Counted from the stretch's first letter, positions 9,806-19,406 are shown. The stretch: DNA of 64,000 nt from CF-39 sp035651155 (GCA_035651155.1 DASRGG010000028.1:62001-126000), one strand, 5' to 3'. The notes: generated by a model from the sequence alone, not told the origin. Numbers and translations are program-made.

Positions 9806-12164
9806 GCCTTCCCTCCAACGGTCCGATGCGATCGCGCGAGAGCGCCATCGGCTTCGTCTGACCGTCGGCCCAGAGCTTGGTCTGATCGCCCCAATGCCGT
9901 GAGTACGGCTGGCCGCTCTCGCCGACCGGGATGATCGATACGGACGCATCGACGTCGGCGAGATCCACGATCTGCCGCTCGGAGGCGTGGCTCACGAGGG
10001 CGTACGGCTTCTTCAGCGAATACGCGCCGTTGTTCGGCGAGTAGCCGTCGCCGGCGCGCCGGACCGGACCGATGGTGAGGATCAGGTCGAGCGGCTTGGC
10101 CGCGGAGAGCGGGTGCTCGAAGGCGATGGTGTGCAGGTCGCCCCAGCGCCACTTGGTCGCGTCGCTCCCGAGTCGCCGCACGAGCTCCTTCGCGGCGGCG
10201 TCGAGCGCCGCGCCCGCGATCGCGTCGCGTCCGGTCACCGAGCTGTCGCCGAGCTCGGTGAACCAGGGGCTCGTGCTGTTCGCGACGAGGTCGTAGAGCG
10301 CGAAAACCATCCGCCCGGCGCTCGCGTAGTCGTCGTAGAGCGTGTCGCCAAGCTTGTCGGCGAAGGTGAGACGCGCCATGTGCCCGATCCACGATTCGTA
10401 CACCGCGGCGCCCGCGGAGTCGACGGAGAGCGTCCCGTCCCAGTCTCGCGCGATCTTCTGGACCTGCTGACCCTGCGCGGTCGTGGGACGCGCGGAGTCG
10501 ATCGCCTCGCGGAAGCGCTGCACGGGCAACGACGTGTAGTCGTTCTGGAGCCGGCTCATCGCCCCGATGTCCGCGCCGCGCAGCGGCTCGAGCTGCGCGC
10601 GCAGGTACCTGTAGCGGAAGCCGGGGTCCCACTCGCCGCTCCAGCCGACGTCCGACGGCGACCGCACCGGCCGGTTGTTCGCGTTCAGCACGATGCCGTC
10701 CGGCGGATCGAGCACGTACGGATTCGCGCTCGCGGGCAGCAGGCCGCGCCAGTCGTACGCGCCGGTCCAGCCGGGGACGGGCATGCTGCCGTCGCCTGGC
10801 CGATCGGGTAGCCGTCCGACGAGGAGGTACGCGGTGTGCCCCGCGATGTCGGCGTAGCACGCCGAGAGCGCGGCGCCGGAGAAGTCGGCCGCGGCGGCGC
10901 GGAACTCGTCGAATGACATCGCGCGGTTGATCCCGCGGATCGCGTCGAACGTCTTCGTCGCATCGAGCGCGCTCCAGCGGAGCGCGAGCTGCGCCTTCTG
11001 TCCGGTGACGACGGGCGTGACGATGGGCCCGTGCCGCGTCACCACGACGTCGACGACGACCGGATCGGCCTTCCCCTTCACCGCGATCTGTTCACGGATG
11101 AAGGTGGCCGGCTCGAACCGACCCTGGTATTCGAAGCGCCGAAGATCCGTCGGATCCTGGTGCTCGACGAAGAGGTCCTGCGTGTCCGCGTACGCGTACG
11201 TGAAGCTCCACGCGACGTGATCGTTGTGGCCGATCACCACGCCGGGCACGCCGGGGATCGAGAAGCCGACGAGCGAAAGATCGCCGTCGCTCATCGCGAC
11301 CTCGTACCAGATGGACGGGTTGCGCACCGCCAGGTGCGGATCGCCGGCGAGCAGCGGCTTGCCGCTCTTCGTCTTCGTGCCGGAGAGCGCCCAGCAGTTC
11401 GAGCCGAGGCCCGCGCCCGCCCCGCCGAGGATGCCGGCGAGCGCCGCGGTGCCGCTCACGGTCGTGCCGGGCGCGAGCAGCGGCGCGACCTGCGCCCAGG
11501 CGGTCTCGTCGACCGAGGCGAGTCCGCCCGGGTCCGGCATGAGCGTCTTCAGGACGTCCGTGCCGAGCCGCAGGGCGATGCCCGCGCGCAGCAGCTCCTG
11601 CGTGTAGTTGCCGGCCGCGTCGTACAGCTGCAGCTTGGCGATCGCGAGCGTGTCGACGGGGCGCCACGGCTCGGGCTTGTACCCGAGGATGAGGAATTCG
11701 ACCGGAAGGCTCTCGCCGTGCTGGTCGAGGAACTTGTTCACGCCGTCGGCGTACCACCGCAGATCGTCGACGGCCGCGGCCGACGCGACGCCGAGGTCGA
11801 GCGCCGCGGCGCGCCCGAGGCCGAGCGTCCGCATGAAGCGATCGCTCTCGAGACCCGGCTCGCCAAGGATCTCCGCCAGGCGGCCCTCGGCCGCGCGGCG
11901 GTAGAGATCCATCTGCCACAGGCGATCCTGCGCCGTCACGTAGCCCTGCAGGAAGACCATGTCGTGCTCGTCGGCCGCGAAGATGTGCGGCACGCCGAAG
12001 GTGTCGCGCAGCACCTCGGCGCGCTCGTGGAGACCGAGAAGGCGCTGGTCGCCATCGATCGTCGGGAGCGGGCGGAGGAACACGAGGCCCCACGCGGTGC
12101 CGACCGTCGCGGCGATCAGCACGAGCACCGCGATCGCGGCGATGAGACGGCGATGAGCCCTCAC
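9786..12164 (-). CDS. Penicillin acylase family protein (Ntn hydrolase)
   Basis: This 792-residue precursor has an N-terminal membrane/signal segment (residues 7-30) and the beta-subunit start GLGSNCWALSG, where Ser255 would be both the autocleavage and catalytic residue. SGKPLLAGDPHL, GHNDHVAWSFT and NANNRPV are also typical. The family cleaves side-chain amides of penicillins, acyl-homoserine lactones or related acylated molecules; the substrate is unknown. The GTG start overlaps the stop of the biotin carrier gene (GTGA), so it is co-transcribed with the propionyl-CoA carboxylase genes, an unexplained pairing. Confidence 0.88.
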   Translation of the reverse strand: MRAHRRLIAAIAVLVLIAATVGTAWGLVFLRPLPTIDGDQRLLGLHERAEVLRDTFGVPHIFAADEHDMVFLQGYVTAQDRLWQMDLYRRAAEGRLAEILGEPGLESDRFMRTLGLGRAAALDLGVASAAAVDDLRWYADGVNKFLDQHGESLPVEFLILGYKPEPWRPVDTLAIAKLQLYDAAGNYTQELLRAGIALRLGTDVLKTLMPDPGGLASVDETAWAQVAPLLAPGTTVSGTAALAGILGGAGAGLGSNCWALSGTKTKSGKPLLAGDPHLAVRNPSIWYEVAMSDGDLSLVGFSIPGVPGVVIGHNDHVAWSFTYAYADTQDLFVEHQDPTDLRRFEYQGRFEPATFIREQIAVKGKADPVVVDVVVTRHGPIVTPVVTGQKAQLALRWSALDATKTFDAIRGINRAMSFDEFRAAAADFSGAALSACYADIAGHTAYLLVGRLPDRPGDGSMPVPGWTGAYDWRGLLPASANPYVLDPPDGIVLNANNRPVRSPSDVGWSGEWDPGFRYRYLRAQLEPLRGADIGAMSRLQNDYTSLPVQRFREAIDSARPTTAQGQQVQKIARDWDGTLSVDSAGAAVYESWIGHMARLTFADKLGDTLYDDYASAGRMVFALYDLVANSTSPWFTELGDSSVTGRDAIAGAALDAAAKELVRRLGSDATKWRWGDLHTIAFEHPLSAAKPLDLILTIGPVRRAGDGYSPNNGAYSLKKPYALVSHASERQIVDLADVDASVSIIPVGESGQPYSRHWGDQTKLWADGQTKPMALSRDRIGPLEGRLILRPR

Positions 12165-12658
12165 GGGATCTCCGCGAGCACGACCAGCACTGCCCCTCCC
12201 TCGACCTTCGACCCGGCACGCGCCGCGATCTTCACCACGCGTCCGGCCGCGGGAGCGCGCAGCTCGTTCTCCATTTTCATCGCTTCGAGCGTGACGAGCG
12301 CGGCGTCCCGCTCGACGGCGTCGCCCTCGCGAACGTGCACGGCCTTCAGCAGACCCGGCATCGGGGCACGGACCTCGTGCCGGCCGGCGCCCTGCGGTCG
12401 CGTCCCCCGCGACGCCGCGAGCGATCGCTCATCCGCCGCGCTCGCCTCGACCTCGACGCCGTCGATCGCGAGGCGCAGTGGATCCCGCGTGAGCACCGTT
12501 ACCTCGTGCGATCGGCCGTCCACACGGACGAGCCACTGCCAGCCGCGGATGATCTCGTCGACGTCGGCGTTCACCACGCGTCCGTCCACCAGGAAGCGCG
12601 CGTCGGACGAGAGGTCGACCCGCAGGTCCCGTCCCGCGACGCGCACCTCGTACCTCAT
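12161..12658 (-). CDS. Biotin carboxyl carrier protein of an acyl-CoA carboxylase
   Basis: This 165-residue protein ends in a biotinyl domain with the attachment motif EAMKMEN preceded by APMPGLLKAVHVREGD. The N-terminal 80 residues form the beta-rich linker region that in fused propionyl-CoA carboxylase alpha chains joins the carboxylase and carrier parts. Here the carrier is a separate gene. Its ATG overlaps the biotin carboxylase stop (ATGA). It acts with the genes at 12655 and 14166. Confidence 0.9.
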   Translation of the reverse strand: MRYEVRVAGRDLRVDLSSDARFLVDGRVVNADVDEIIRGWQWLVRVDGRSHEVTVLTRDPLRLAIDGVEVEASAADERSLAASRGTRPQGAGRHEVRAPMPGLLKAVHVREGDAVERDAALVTLEAMKMENELRAPAAGRVVKIAARAGSKVEGGAVLVVLAEIP

Positions 12659-14157
12659 CGGAGCGCCTCCTCGCCGCCGGCGCGCGCCCAGGGACTCGCG
12701 GCGCGCCCATCGACCGAGGCCGTCGCGCGACGGGGCCGCGTCGCGAGGACCGCCACGAGCGCGCCGGCGTGGATCGCGCTCTCCTCGAGCTCCGCGGCGT
12801 CCGGCGGCGGCCAGTGCGCCGCGACATATCCGGTGTCGTACCGGCCGCTCGCGAAGTCCGGGTCGGCGAGCGCGTGCGCGTGGAAGGGAATGCTCGTCGG
12901 CAGGCCGGCGACGATCGTCTCCCGCACGGCGCGCCGCGCGCGCGAGAGCGCCTCCGCGCGATCGGCGCCCCACACGACGATCTTCGCGAGGAGCGGGTCG
13001 TACTCGGTGGGCACGCGCATCCCCTCGAAGAGCGCGTGGTCGACCCGCACGCCGGGCCCCGCGGGCAGCCGCAGCGCGCCGACGACGCCGCTCGCGGGCA
13101 CGAAGCCGGCCCGCGCGTCCTCCGCGGTGACGCGCAGCTCGATCGCGGCGCCACGCGGCCGGACCTCCGCCTGCGTGAAGGGCAGCGGGTCGCCCGCGGC
13201 GACGCGGAGCTGCAGCGCCACGAGGTCGAGGCCGGTCGCGAGCTCGGTCACCGGATGCTCGACCTGCAGGCGCGTGTTCACCTCGAGGAACGAGAACGAT
13301 CCGTCCTCCGCGACGAGGAACTCCGCCGTCCCGGCGCTGCGATACCCCGCGGCGCGCGCGATCTTCACCGCCGCGTCGCCGAGACGCGCGCGCAGCGCGG
13401 GATCCACGGACGGACCGGGCGTCTCCTCGATGAGCTTCTGGTGCCGGCGTTGCACGGAGCAGTCGCGCTCGCCGAGCCACACGACGTGACCGTGCGCGTC
13501 GGCGATGAACTGCATCTCGACGTGCCGGGCGTGCGCGACGAGCCGCTCGAGGAAGAGCGCCGGCGTCCCGAAGGCCGATGCCGCCTCGCCCGACGCCATG
13601 CGCCACGCGGCCTCGAGCTCGCCCTCGGAACGGACCGCGCGCATGCCCTTGCCGCCACCGCCGCCCGCGGCCTTCAGCATGACCGGGTAGCCGATCTTCG
13701 CGGCGGCCGCGCGCGCGTCGTCGAGGCCGCGCAGCGGATCGATCGTGCCTTCCGCCACCGGCACGCCCGCCTCGCGCGCGAGACGGCGCGCGCGCGTCTT
13801 CTCGCCGAGGAGACGCTGCACCGACGCGGGCGGTCCGACGAAGACCAGGCCCGCGCGCGCGACGGCGTCCGCGAAGTCCGCGTTCTCGGACAGGAACCCG
13901 TAGCCCGGATGGACGGCGTCGCAGCCGGCGCGCGTCGCGACGGCGACGAGCTTCTCGACGGCGAGGTAGCTCTCCCGCGGCGCCGCGGGTCCGATCGGAT
14001 ACGCCTCGTCCGCGTACCGCACGTGCAGCGCCTCCCGGTCCGCGTCGCTGTACACGGCGACGGCGCGCATCCCGAGGTCGCGGCACGCCCGGATGATCCG
14101 CAGCGCGATCTCGCCGCGATTCGCGATGAGAACCTTCGTGAGCGGAGCCGTGGTCAC
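12655..14157 (-). CDS. accC: Biotin carboxylase subunit of acyl-CoA (propionyl-CoA) carboxylase
   Basis: This 500-residue ATP-grasp enzyme starts from a GTG at 14157. Motifs in order are KVLIANRGEIALRI, HPGYGFLSENADFA, the glycine-rich ATP loop GGGGGKGMR, ERDCSVQRRHQKLIEE, and FLEVNTRLQVEHPVTE. It carboxylates biotin on the carrier protein using bicarbonate and ATP. It is about 50 residues longer than a minimal AccC; the extra C-terminal part resembles the linker of propionyl-CoA carboxylase alpha chains. It sits between pccB and the carrier gene. Confidence 0.95.
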   Translation of the reverse strand: MTTAPLTKVLIANRGEIALRIIRACRDLGMRAVAVYSDADREALHVRYADEAYPIGPAAPRESYLAVEKLVAVATRAGCDAVHPGYGFLSENADFADAVARAGLVFVGPPASVQRLLGEKTRARRLAREAGVPVAEGTIDPLRGLDDARAAAAKIGYPVMLKAAGGGGGKGMRAVRSEGELEAAWRMASGEAASAFGTPALFLERLVAHARHVEMQFIADAHGHVVWLGERDCSVQRRHQKLIEETPGPSVDPALRARLGDAAVKIARAAGYRSAGTAEFLVAEDGSFSFLEVNTRLQVEHPVTELATGLDLVALQLRVAAGDPLPFTQAEVRPRGAAIELRVTAEDARAGFVPASGVVGALRLPAGPGVRVDHALFEGMRVPTEYDPLLAKIVVWGADRAEALSRARRAVRETIVAGLPTSIPFHAHALADPDFASGRYDTGYVAAHWPPPDAAELEESAIHAGALVAVLATRPRRATASVDGRAASPWARAGGEEALR

Positions 14158-14165
14158 GTCCCGCC

Positions 14166-15707
14166 TCAGAGCGGGATGTTGCCGTGCTTGCGTCGCGGGT
14201 TCGCGTCGCGCTTTCCCGCGAGCGACCGCAGCGCCGCGATGAGCTTCGGCCGGGTCTCGTGCGGCTCGATGATGTCGTCGATGTAGCCACGCGACGCCGC
14301 GACGTACGGATTCGCGTACCGCTCGACGTACCGCGCGACGAGCGCGCGCCGCTCGGCATCCGCGTCCTTCGCCTTCGCGAGCTCGTCCCGGTACAGGATG
14401 TTCACGGCGCCCTCCGGCCCCATCACCGCGATCTCGGCGGAGGGCCACGCGACGTTGTAGTCGCCGCGGAGGTGCTTGCTCGACATGACGTCGTACGCGC
14501 CGCCGTAGGCCTTGCGCGTGATGACCGTCAGCTTCGGCACGGTCGCCTCGGCGTACGCGTACAGCAGCTTCGCGCCGTTCCGGATGATGCCGCCATGCTC
14601 CTGCGCGATCCCCGGCAGGAAGCCCGGCACGTCGACGAACGTCACGAGCGGGATGTTGAACGCGTCGCAGAAGCGGACGAAGCGCGCGGCCTTCGTCGAG
14701 GCGTCGATGTCGAGCACGCCCGCGAGGATCGTCGGCTGCTGCGCGACGACGCCGACGCTCTTTCCGTCGAGGCGCGCGAACGCGCAGATGATGTTCCGCG
14801 CCCATCCCTCGTGCACCTGGAGGAGCGCGCCGTCGTCGACGACCCGGCGGATCACGTCGAGCATGTCGTAGGGCTTGCTCGCCGCCTCGGGCACGACCGT
14901 GTCGAGCTCGCGGTCCGCGCGATCGATCGGGTCGTCCGTCGGGACGACGGGCGCGGGATCGAGGTTGTTCGACGGTAGGTACGCGAGGAGGCGGCGCAGC
15001 AGGGCGAGGCACGACACCTCGTCGTCGGCCGCGAAGTGCGCGACGCCGCTCGTACGCGCGTGGACCTCGGCGCCGCCCAGCTCATCTTGCGTGACGTCCT
15101 CGTGCGTCACCGTCTTCACGACGTTCGGCCCGGTGACGAACATGTACGAGGTGTCGCGCACCATCGCGACGAAGTCGGTGATCGCGGGCGAGTACACCGC
15201 GCCGCCCGCGCACGGCCCGAGGATCGCGGAGATCTGCGGCACGACGCCCGAGGCGAGGACGTTGCGGAGGAAGATGTCGGCGTAGCCCCCGAGCGAGACG
15301 ACGCCCTCCTGGATGCGGGCGCCGCCCGAATCGTTCAGGCCGACGATGGGCGCTCCGTTGCGGACCGCGAGGTCCATGACCTTGCAGATCTTCGCGGCAT
15401 GCGCCTCGGCCAGCGAGCCGCCGAAGACGGTGAAGTCCTGCGAGAACACGTAGACGAGGCGTCCGTCGACGTGACCGAACCCCGTGACGACCCCGTCGCC
15501 CATGGCCCGCTCCTCGTCGGCGACGAGCTCGGACGAGCGCGCCAGGACGAAGGCGTCGAGCTCGGTGAAGGAGCCCTCGTCGAGCAGCAGCTCGATGCGC
15601 TCGCGGGCCGTGAGCTTGCCCTTCGCGTGCTGCTGCTGGATGCGCTGCTCGCCGCCCCCCAACGCGGCCTTGCGCCGCATCTCCTCGAGCCGCTCGGTCG
15701 GACCCAC
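14166..15707 (-). CDS. pccB: Propionyl-CoA carboxylase beta (carboxyltransferase) subunit
   Basis: This 513-residue crotonase-fold carboxyltransferase has the oxyanion-hole glycines in GLNDSGGARIQEGV and GPCAGGAVYSPA, plus TVITRKAYGGAYDVM and the C-terminal HGNIPL tail of PccB proteins. It transfers CO2 from biotin to propionyl-CoA, making (S)-methylmalonyl-CoA for the epimerase and mutase encoded 7 kb away. The start is GTG at 15707. It is the first gene of the carboxylase operon. Confidence 0.94.
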   Translation of the reverse strand: MGPTERLEEMRRKAALGGGEQRIQQQHAKGKLTARERIELLLDEGSFTELDAFVLARSSELVADEERAMGDGVVTGFGHVDGRLVYVFSQDFTVFGGSLAEAHAAKICKVMDLAVRNGAPIVGLNDSGGARIQEGVVSLGGYADIFLRNVLASGVVPQISAILGPCAGGAVYSPAITDFVAMVRDTSYMFVTGPNVVKTVTHEDVTQDELGGAEVHARTSGVAHFAADDEVSCLALLRRLLAYLPSNNLDPAPVVPTDDPIDRADRELDTVVPEAASKPYDMLDVIRRVVDDGALLQVHEGWARNIICAFARLDGKSVGVVAQQPTILAGVLDIDASTKAARFVRFCDAFNIPLVTFVDVPGFLPGIAQEHGGIIRNGAKLLYAYAEATVPKLTVITRKAYGGAYDVMSSKHLRGDYNVAWPSAEIAVMGPEGAVNILYRDELAKAKDADAERRALVARYVERYANPYVAASRGYIDDIIEPHETRPKLIAALRSLAGKRDANPRRKHGNIPL

Positions 15708-15769
15708 CGCGTGAGGATAGGTCCACGCCGACGAGCGGTCCTGTGCGCGGCGCGTGGCACAGTGCGCGC

Positions 15770-16870
15770 GTGCGCATCCTGCAGGTCGCGCCGTTCGTGG
15801 CGCCGCTCGAGGAACGTGAGGTCCAGCTCGGCGGCGCGCAGGTCGTCGTCAGCGAGCTCGCGCGGGAGCTCGCGCGTGCCGGGCACGAGGTGACCCTCGC
15901 GGCGGCGGAGGGGTCCGTCGTCGACGGCGTGCGGATCGCGCCGCTCCACGTCGACCCGGGCCGGCTGATACGTGCCGACCTCCGCGAGCGCGAGGGACGG
16001 CGCGCCGATGACCACGCGCAGCGCGACGCGTTCGGACGCGTGCGCGCCTGGATCGACGCCCACGCGGGCGAGATCGACCTGGTGCACGCGCACGCCTACG
16101 ACGCCCCCGCGTTCGACCTGCTGCGCGGAGCGCCTCGCCCCGTCGTCCACACCCTGCACCTGCCGCCCAACGATCGCGAGGTCGTACGCGCGGCGGCATC
16201 GGCGCGCGATGCCTATCGGGTCACCGTGTCGGAGGCGAACGCCCGAAGCTGGCGCGCCGCGGGCGTGGAGATCGCCGAGGTGATCCACAACGGGGTCGAT
16301 GTCGCGTCGATCCCGCTGGGGACGCGGCGCGGCGCTCACCTCCTGTACGCCGGGCGCCTGTCGCCGGAGAAGGGCGTGGAGACCGCGCTCGACGTCGCCG
16401 AGCTGCTGGGCCGCGGCATCGTCCTCGTGGGCGGCGCGTACGACGAGCGATACCACGCGAGCGCGATCGCGCCACGCGTGCGACGCGCGGCCGACGTCGG
16501 CGACGGGCCGATCCGTGACGCGGTCTATCTCGGCGCGCGGCCGCGCCGCGCGGTCTACGCGCTGATGGCGCGCGCCGCCGTCACGCTCCTGCCCGTGCGG
16601 TGGGACGAGCCGTTCGGGCTCGTCGCCGTCGAGTCACTCGCCGCGGGGACGCCGGTCGTCGGCTATCGACGCGGAGGCCTCGCCGAGATCGTCGACGACG
16701 AGGTCGGCGCGCTCGTCGCGCCGGACGACGTGGACGCGCTGGCGCGTGCGGTGGCGCGCAGCGCCGGGATCCCGCCGCTCGTGTGCCGCGGACGGGCGAT
16801 GGCGTTCGACGTCACGACGATGATCGATCGCTACGCCGCGCTGTACCGGAGGCTCGTCGCGCGGACCTGA
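15770..16870 (+). CDS. Glycosyltransferase family 4 protein
   Basis: This 366-residue GT-B protein is read from a GTG at 15770, because VRILQVAPF is the normal start of the family. The N-domain has GGAQVVVSELARELARAGHEV. The C-domain carries LLYAGRLSPEKGV, the donor-binding EPFGLVAVESLAAGTPVVGY and GGLAEIVDD (EX7E-type region). It transfers a sugar from a nucleotide donor to an unknown acceptor. It stands alone on the plus strand, divergent from pccB and convergent with the formate dehydrogenase genes. Confidence 0.88.
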   Translation: MRILQVAPFVAPLEEREVQLGGAQVVVSELARELARAGHEVTLAAAEGSVVDGVRIAPLHVDPGRLIRADLREREGRRADDHAQRDAFGRVRAWIDAHAGEIDLVHAHAYDAPAFDLLRGAPRPVVHTLHLPPNDREVVRAAASARDAYRVTVSEANARSWRAAGVEIAEVIHNGVDVASIPLGTRRGAHLLYAGRLSPEKGVETALDVAELLGRGIVLVGGAYDERYHASAIAPRVRRAADVGDGPIRDAVYLGARPRRAVYALMARAAVTLLPVRWDEPFGLVAVESLAAGTPVVGYRRGGLAEIVDDEVGALVAPDDVDALARAVARSAGIPPLVCRGRAMAFDVTTMIDRYAALYRRLVART

Positions 16871-16888
16871 GCGCGGCGGCGGCCGCGC
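16871..16888. terminator. GC-rich hairpin between convergent genes
   Basis: A perfect 7-bp inverted repeat, GCGCGGC / GCCGCGC, with a 4-base loop starts at the first base after the glycosyltransferase stop and ends 6 bases before the stop of the convergent NrfD-like gene. It lacks a T-run, so it is at best a weak or factor-assisted bidirectional terminator. Confidence 0.35.
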
Positions 16889-16894
16889 GGGCGC

Positions 16895-17785
16895 TCAGCT
16901 CTGGGCGCCGAAGATGACGAGCGCGCGCAGCGCCAGCACGCCGAGCAGCGCCACCAGCGCGCCCGCGGCCGGCGGCCAGGTCCGCATCGCGCCGGATCGC
17001 GCCACGAACGGCGCGGCCAGTCCGAGCACGATGACGATCCAGAGGAGGCCCCAGATCCCGAGGAGCTTGCCGACCGTCCCCGCGATCGCGACCGACGCGA
17101 CGAAGAGCACGAGCAGGATCGCCTCGAGGATCACGAAGTTGCGGTCGGCCACCTCGAGACGCGCGGTCGTACCGGCGTCGACCTCGCGCCGCGAGCGAGC
17201 GAGCAGGAGCTGGAGCGCCGCGGAGCCCGCGAGCGCGGACGCGAGGAAGAGACCTCCGAGCACCCAGCCCGCGTCGCTCCAGACCGCCTGATTCGAGACG
17301 GCGAGCAGGACGCCGGTGTAGCCCGCGACGAAGAGGCCGAGCCCCGCGCCGATGACGCTCCATACGGCGCCGGCGGTGCCGCGAAGCAGCCGCGCGAGGG
17401 GATCGAGCGCGCTGACCGCGCTCTCGCCGAGCGCGCCGAGGAACGACACGAACGAGAAGAGGCCGAAGCCGAGCAGCGCCCACGACCCGAGCGACATCGG
17501 CGACCAGTACTTGAAGGAGAGTCCGCCCTCGCTCGCGTCGACGAGCATGTTCGTGAAGCGCAGCGGTGTCCCCAGGTCGGCGACGAGGAAGATCGGGCAC
17601 GGGATCAGCGCGAGGAAGCCGACGATGAAGGCCGTCCGCGCGGCGCGCTGGTCCGCGGGCGATCCGACGAGCCGGATGAGCGCGCCGATCGCGTAGCTCC
17701 CGCCCGCGAGGCCACCGAAGAAGAAATACGCGAGGATCCACCACTCCCAGTTCGGCGGGGCGGCGAAGTGCTCGGCACCGGTCAT
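16895..17785 (-). CDS. NrfD/PsrC-type membrane subunit of formate dehydrogenase
   Basis: This 296-residue protein has about eight hydrophobic segments. It begins with a WWILAYFFFGGLAGGSYAIGA motif and has the PCPIFLVADLGTPLRFTNML stretch typical of NrfD/PsrC proteins. Such subunits anchor iron-sulfur proteins and pass electrons to the quinone pool without haem. Its ATG overlaps the stop of the iron-sulfur subunit gene (ATGA). It takes the place that cytochrome b subunit FdnI/FdoI has in enterobacterial enzymes. Confidence 0.88.
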   Translation of the reverse strand: MTGAEHFAAPPNWEWWILAYFFFGGLAGGSYAIGALIRLVGSPADQRAARTAFIVGFLALIPCPIFLVADLGTPLRFTNMLVDASEGGLSFKYWSPMSLGSWALLGFGLFSFVSFLGALGESAVSALDPLARLLRGTAGAVWSVIGAGLGLFVAGYTGVLLAVSNQAVWSDAGWVLGGLFLASALAGSAALQLLLARSRREVDAGTTARLEVADRNFVILEAILLVLFVASVAIAGTVGKLLGIWGLLWIVIVLGLAAPFVARSGAMRTWPPAAGALVALLGVLALRALVIFGAQS

Positions 17786-18609
17786 GGGCGCTTCTCCATA
17801 TCGCTCATGCGGCTGCTCCGGAACGCGAGCACGCCGGCGACGAGGCCGGCGACGGCGGTGACGGCGCCACCGAGGTATCCGGGCACGTTGTTCCGGCTCG
17901 GCAGCTTGGCGTTCTCCGCGTTCGGCAGGTCATAGGTCTCCGGCGTGTCCATGAGCAGGAAGAAGGCGTTGAGTCCGCCGTACACGGAGGCATCGCGCCC
18001 GTAGAGACGTGCCTGCTTGTAGCCGCCCTGCTGCAGCGCCGCCATGCGCCTGTCGGCCGCCGCGTGCAGCTCGTCGAGGTAGCCGAACTTGATGGATTCG
18101 GTGGGGCACGCCTTCGCGCACGCGGGCTGCATCCCGTTCTGCAGCCGGTCGTAGCACATCGTGCACTTGTGCGCGGTGCCGGTCTTCTCGTTGAAGCCGA
18201 TGACGCCGTACGGGCAGGCCGAGATGCAGTCGCGGCAGCCGTTGCAGACGCTCTGCTGGATGAGGACGGTGTCGAACTCGGTGCGCACGATCGCGTTGGT
18301 CGGACACACCTCGAGGCAGGACGCCTGCTGGCAGTGCTTGCAGACGTCGGACATCATCAGCCACGCCTGGCCGCCGGCGATCGGCGTGGGCGTCGGGATG
18401 AAGCCCTTGTTGTCCGGGACCTTCTCGACGAACTGCACGTGCCGCCAGTTCTGCGCGTCGAGCCGTCCGGTGTTGTCGTAGTCGTCGCGGAACTGGATCG
18501 GATCGCCTTCGAGCTGGTTCCATTCCTTGCACGCGACCTCACACGCCTTGCAGCCGATGCAAATGCTCGTGTCCGTGAAGAAGCCGACGGGCCGCGCTTC
18601 GATCGCCAT
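17782..18609 (-). CDS. fdhB: Formate dehydrogenase iron-sulfur (beta) subunit
   Basis: This 275-residue electron-transfer subunit has four ferredoxin-like cysteine clusters: CIGCKACEVACKEWN, CKHCQQASCLEVCP, CNGCRDCISACPYGV and CTMCYDRL...CAKACP. A C-terminal hydrophobic helix (about 235-260) should anchor it to the membrane next to the NrfD-like subunit. It would carry electrons from the molybdenum/tungsten subunit to quinone. It starts 2 bases after the fdhE stop. Confidence 0.93.
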   Translation of the reverse strand: MAIEARPVGFFTDTSICIGCKACEVACKEWNQLEGDPIQFRDDYDNTGRLDAQNWRHVQFVEKVPDNKGFIPTPTPIAGGQAWLMMSDVCKHCQQASCLEVCPTNAIVRTEFDTVLIQQSVCNGCRDCISACPYGVIGFNEKTGTAHKCTMCYDRLQNGMQPACAKACPTESIKFGYLDELHAAADRRMAALQQGGYKQARLYGRDASVYGGLNAFFLLMDTPETYDLPNAENAKLPSRNNVPGYLGGAVTAVAGLVAGVLAFRSSRMSDMEKRP

Positions 18610-18611
18610 CT

Positions 18612-19406
18612 TTAGTACCCCATCACGTTCCGCGCGATCTTCGCGTAGCCGCGCTCCGCGGCGGCGAGGTCGAGCGGGAGCGCGACGAGCTCGTCGACGA
18701 GCGGGACCGCTCGAGGGTCCTTGCGCATGTCGATGGTGACCAGATAGGAACGGCAGGTGTCGCACGCGTCCGCTCGGAGATGCGGGAGGCGCGATTCGTC
18801 GGCCAGGACCGGCATCTTCCCGCCCTCCGTCTCGCGACAGCTCGCGCAGGTCATGCGCGCGTACGTCCATTCGCCGGCGCAGCGCGAGCAAACCAGGCGC
18901 CGCTGTCCGGTGAGGAGCGCCTCGGCGGTGTCGGTGAACACCGCGAGCTGCGGCAGGCCGCCACAGCGCGGGCAGCGCCGCTCGTCGGCGTCGCCGGCCC
19001 GTAGCGTCGACGCGATCTCCGGGACGGCCTCGAGGATCGGAGCCGCGGCGCTCCGCCCGAGGAACGCGTCGGTCGGGCTCTGCTCGACGCCCCGGAGCCA
19101 GTCGGCGACGATCGCCTCGAGATCGCCGGAGTGGAACCGCAGCAGCACGGCCTCGCGCAGCGTCTCGGTGCCCGCGGCCATCGACGCATCCATCACCGCG
19201 GGCAGGCCCACGCGGGCCGCGTACGCCGGAAGGTCCGCCGCCCTCGGCCGATCGCTCGCTGCGCGGTCGAAGACGGAGGCCTGCGCCTCGGCCAGCGCGG
19301 CGTACAGGCGCAGGGGCTCCGCGGCGAATTCGTGACGCGGCGCGAGCTCGCGCGCGCGCTCGGCGCGCCGTGCGAACACGCTCGTCCGCTCGGCCAGGGC
19401 GGTCAC
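18612..19406 (-). CDS. fdhE: Formate dehydrogenase accessory protein FdhE
   Basis: This 264-residue protein has the FdhE rubredoxin-like cysteine pairs: CPRCGG, CSRCAGEW, CASC and CDTC in the C-terminal half. FdhE is a cytoplasmic maturation factor that binds the catalytic subunit before Tat export. The GTG start at 19406 overlaps the stop of the catalytic-subunit gene (GTGA). Its place between the catalytic and iron-sulfur genes is unusual, but the function is clear. Confidence 0.92.
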   Translation of the reverse strand: MTALAERTSVFARRAERARELAPRHEFAAEPLRLYAALAEAQASVFDRAASDRPRAADLPAYAARVGLPAVMDASMAAGTETLREAVLLRFHSGDLEAIVADWLRGVEQSPTDAFLGRSAAAPILEAVPEIASTLRAGDADERRCPRCGGLPQLAVFTDTAEALLTGQRRLVCSRCAGEWTYARMTCASCRETEGGKMPVLADESRLPHLRADACDTCRSYLVTIDMRKDPRAVPLVDELVALPLDLAAAERGYAKIARNVMGY

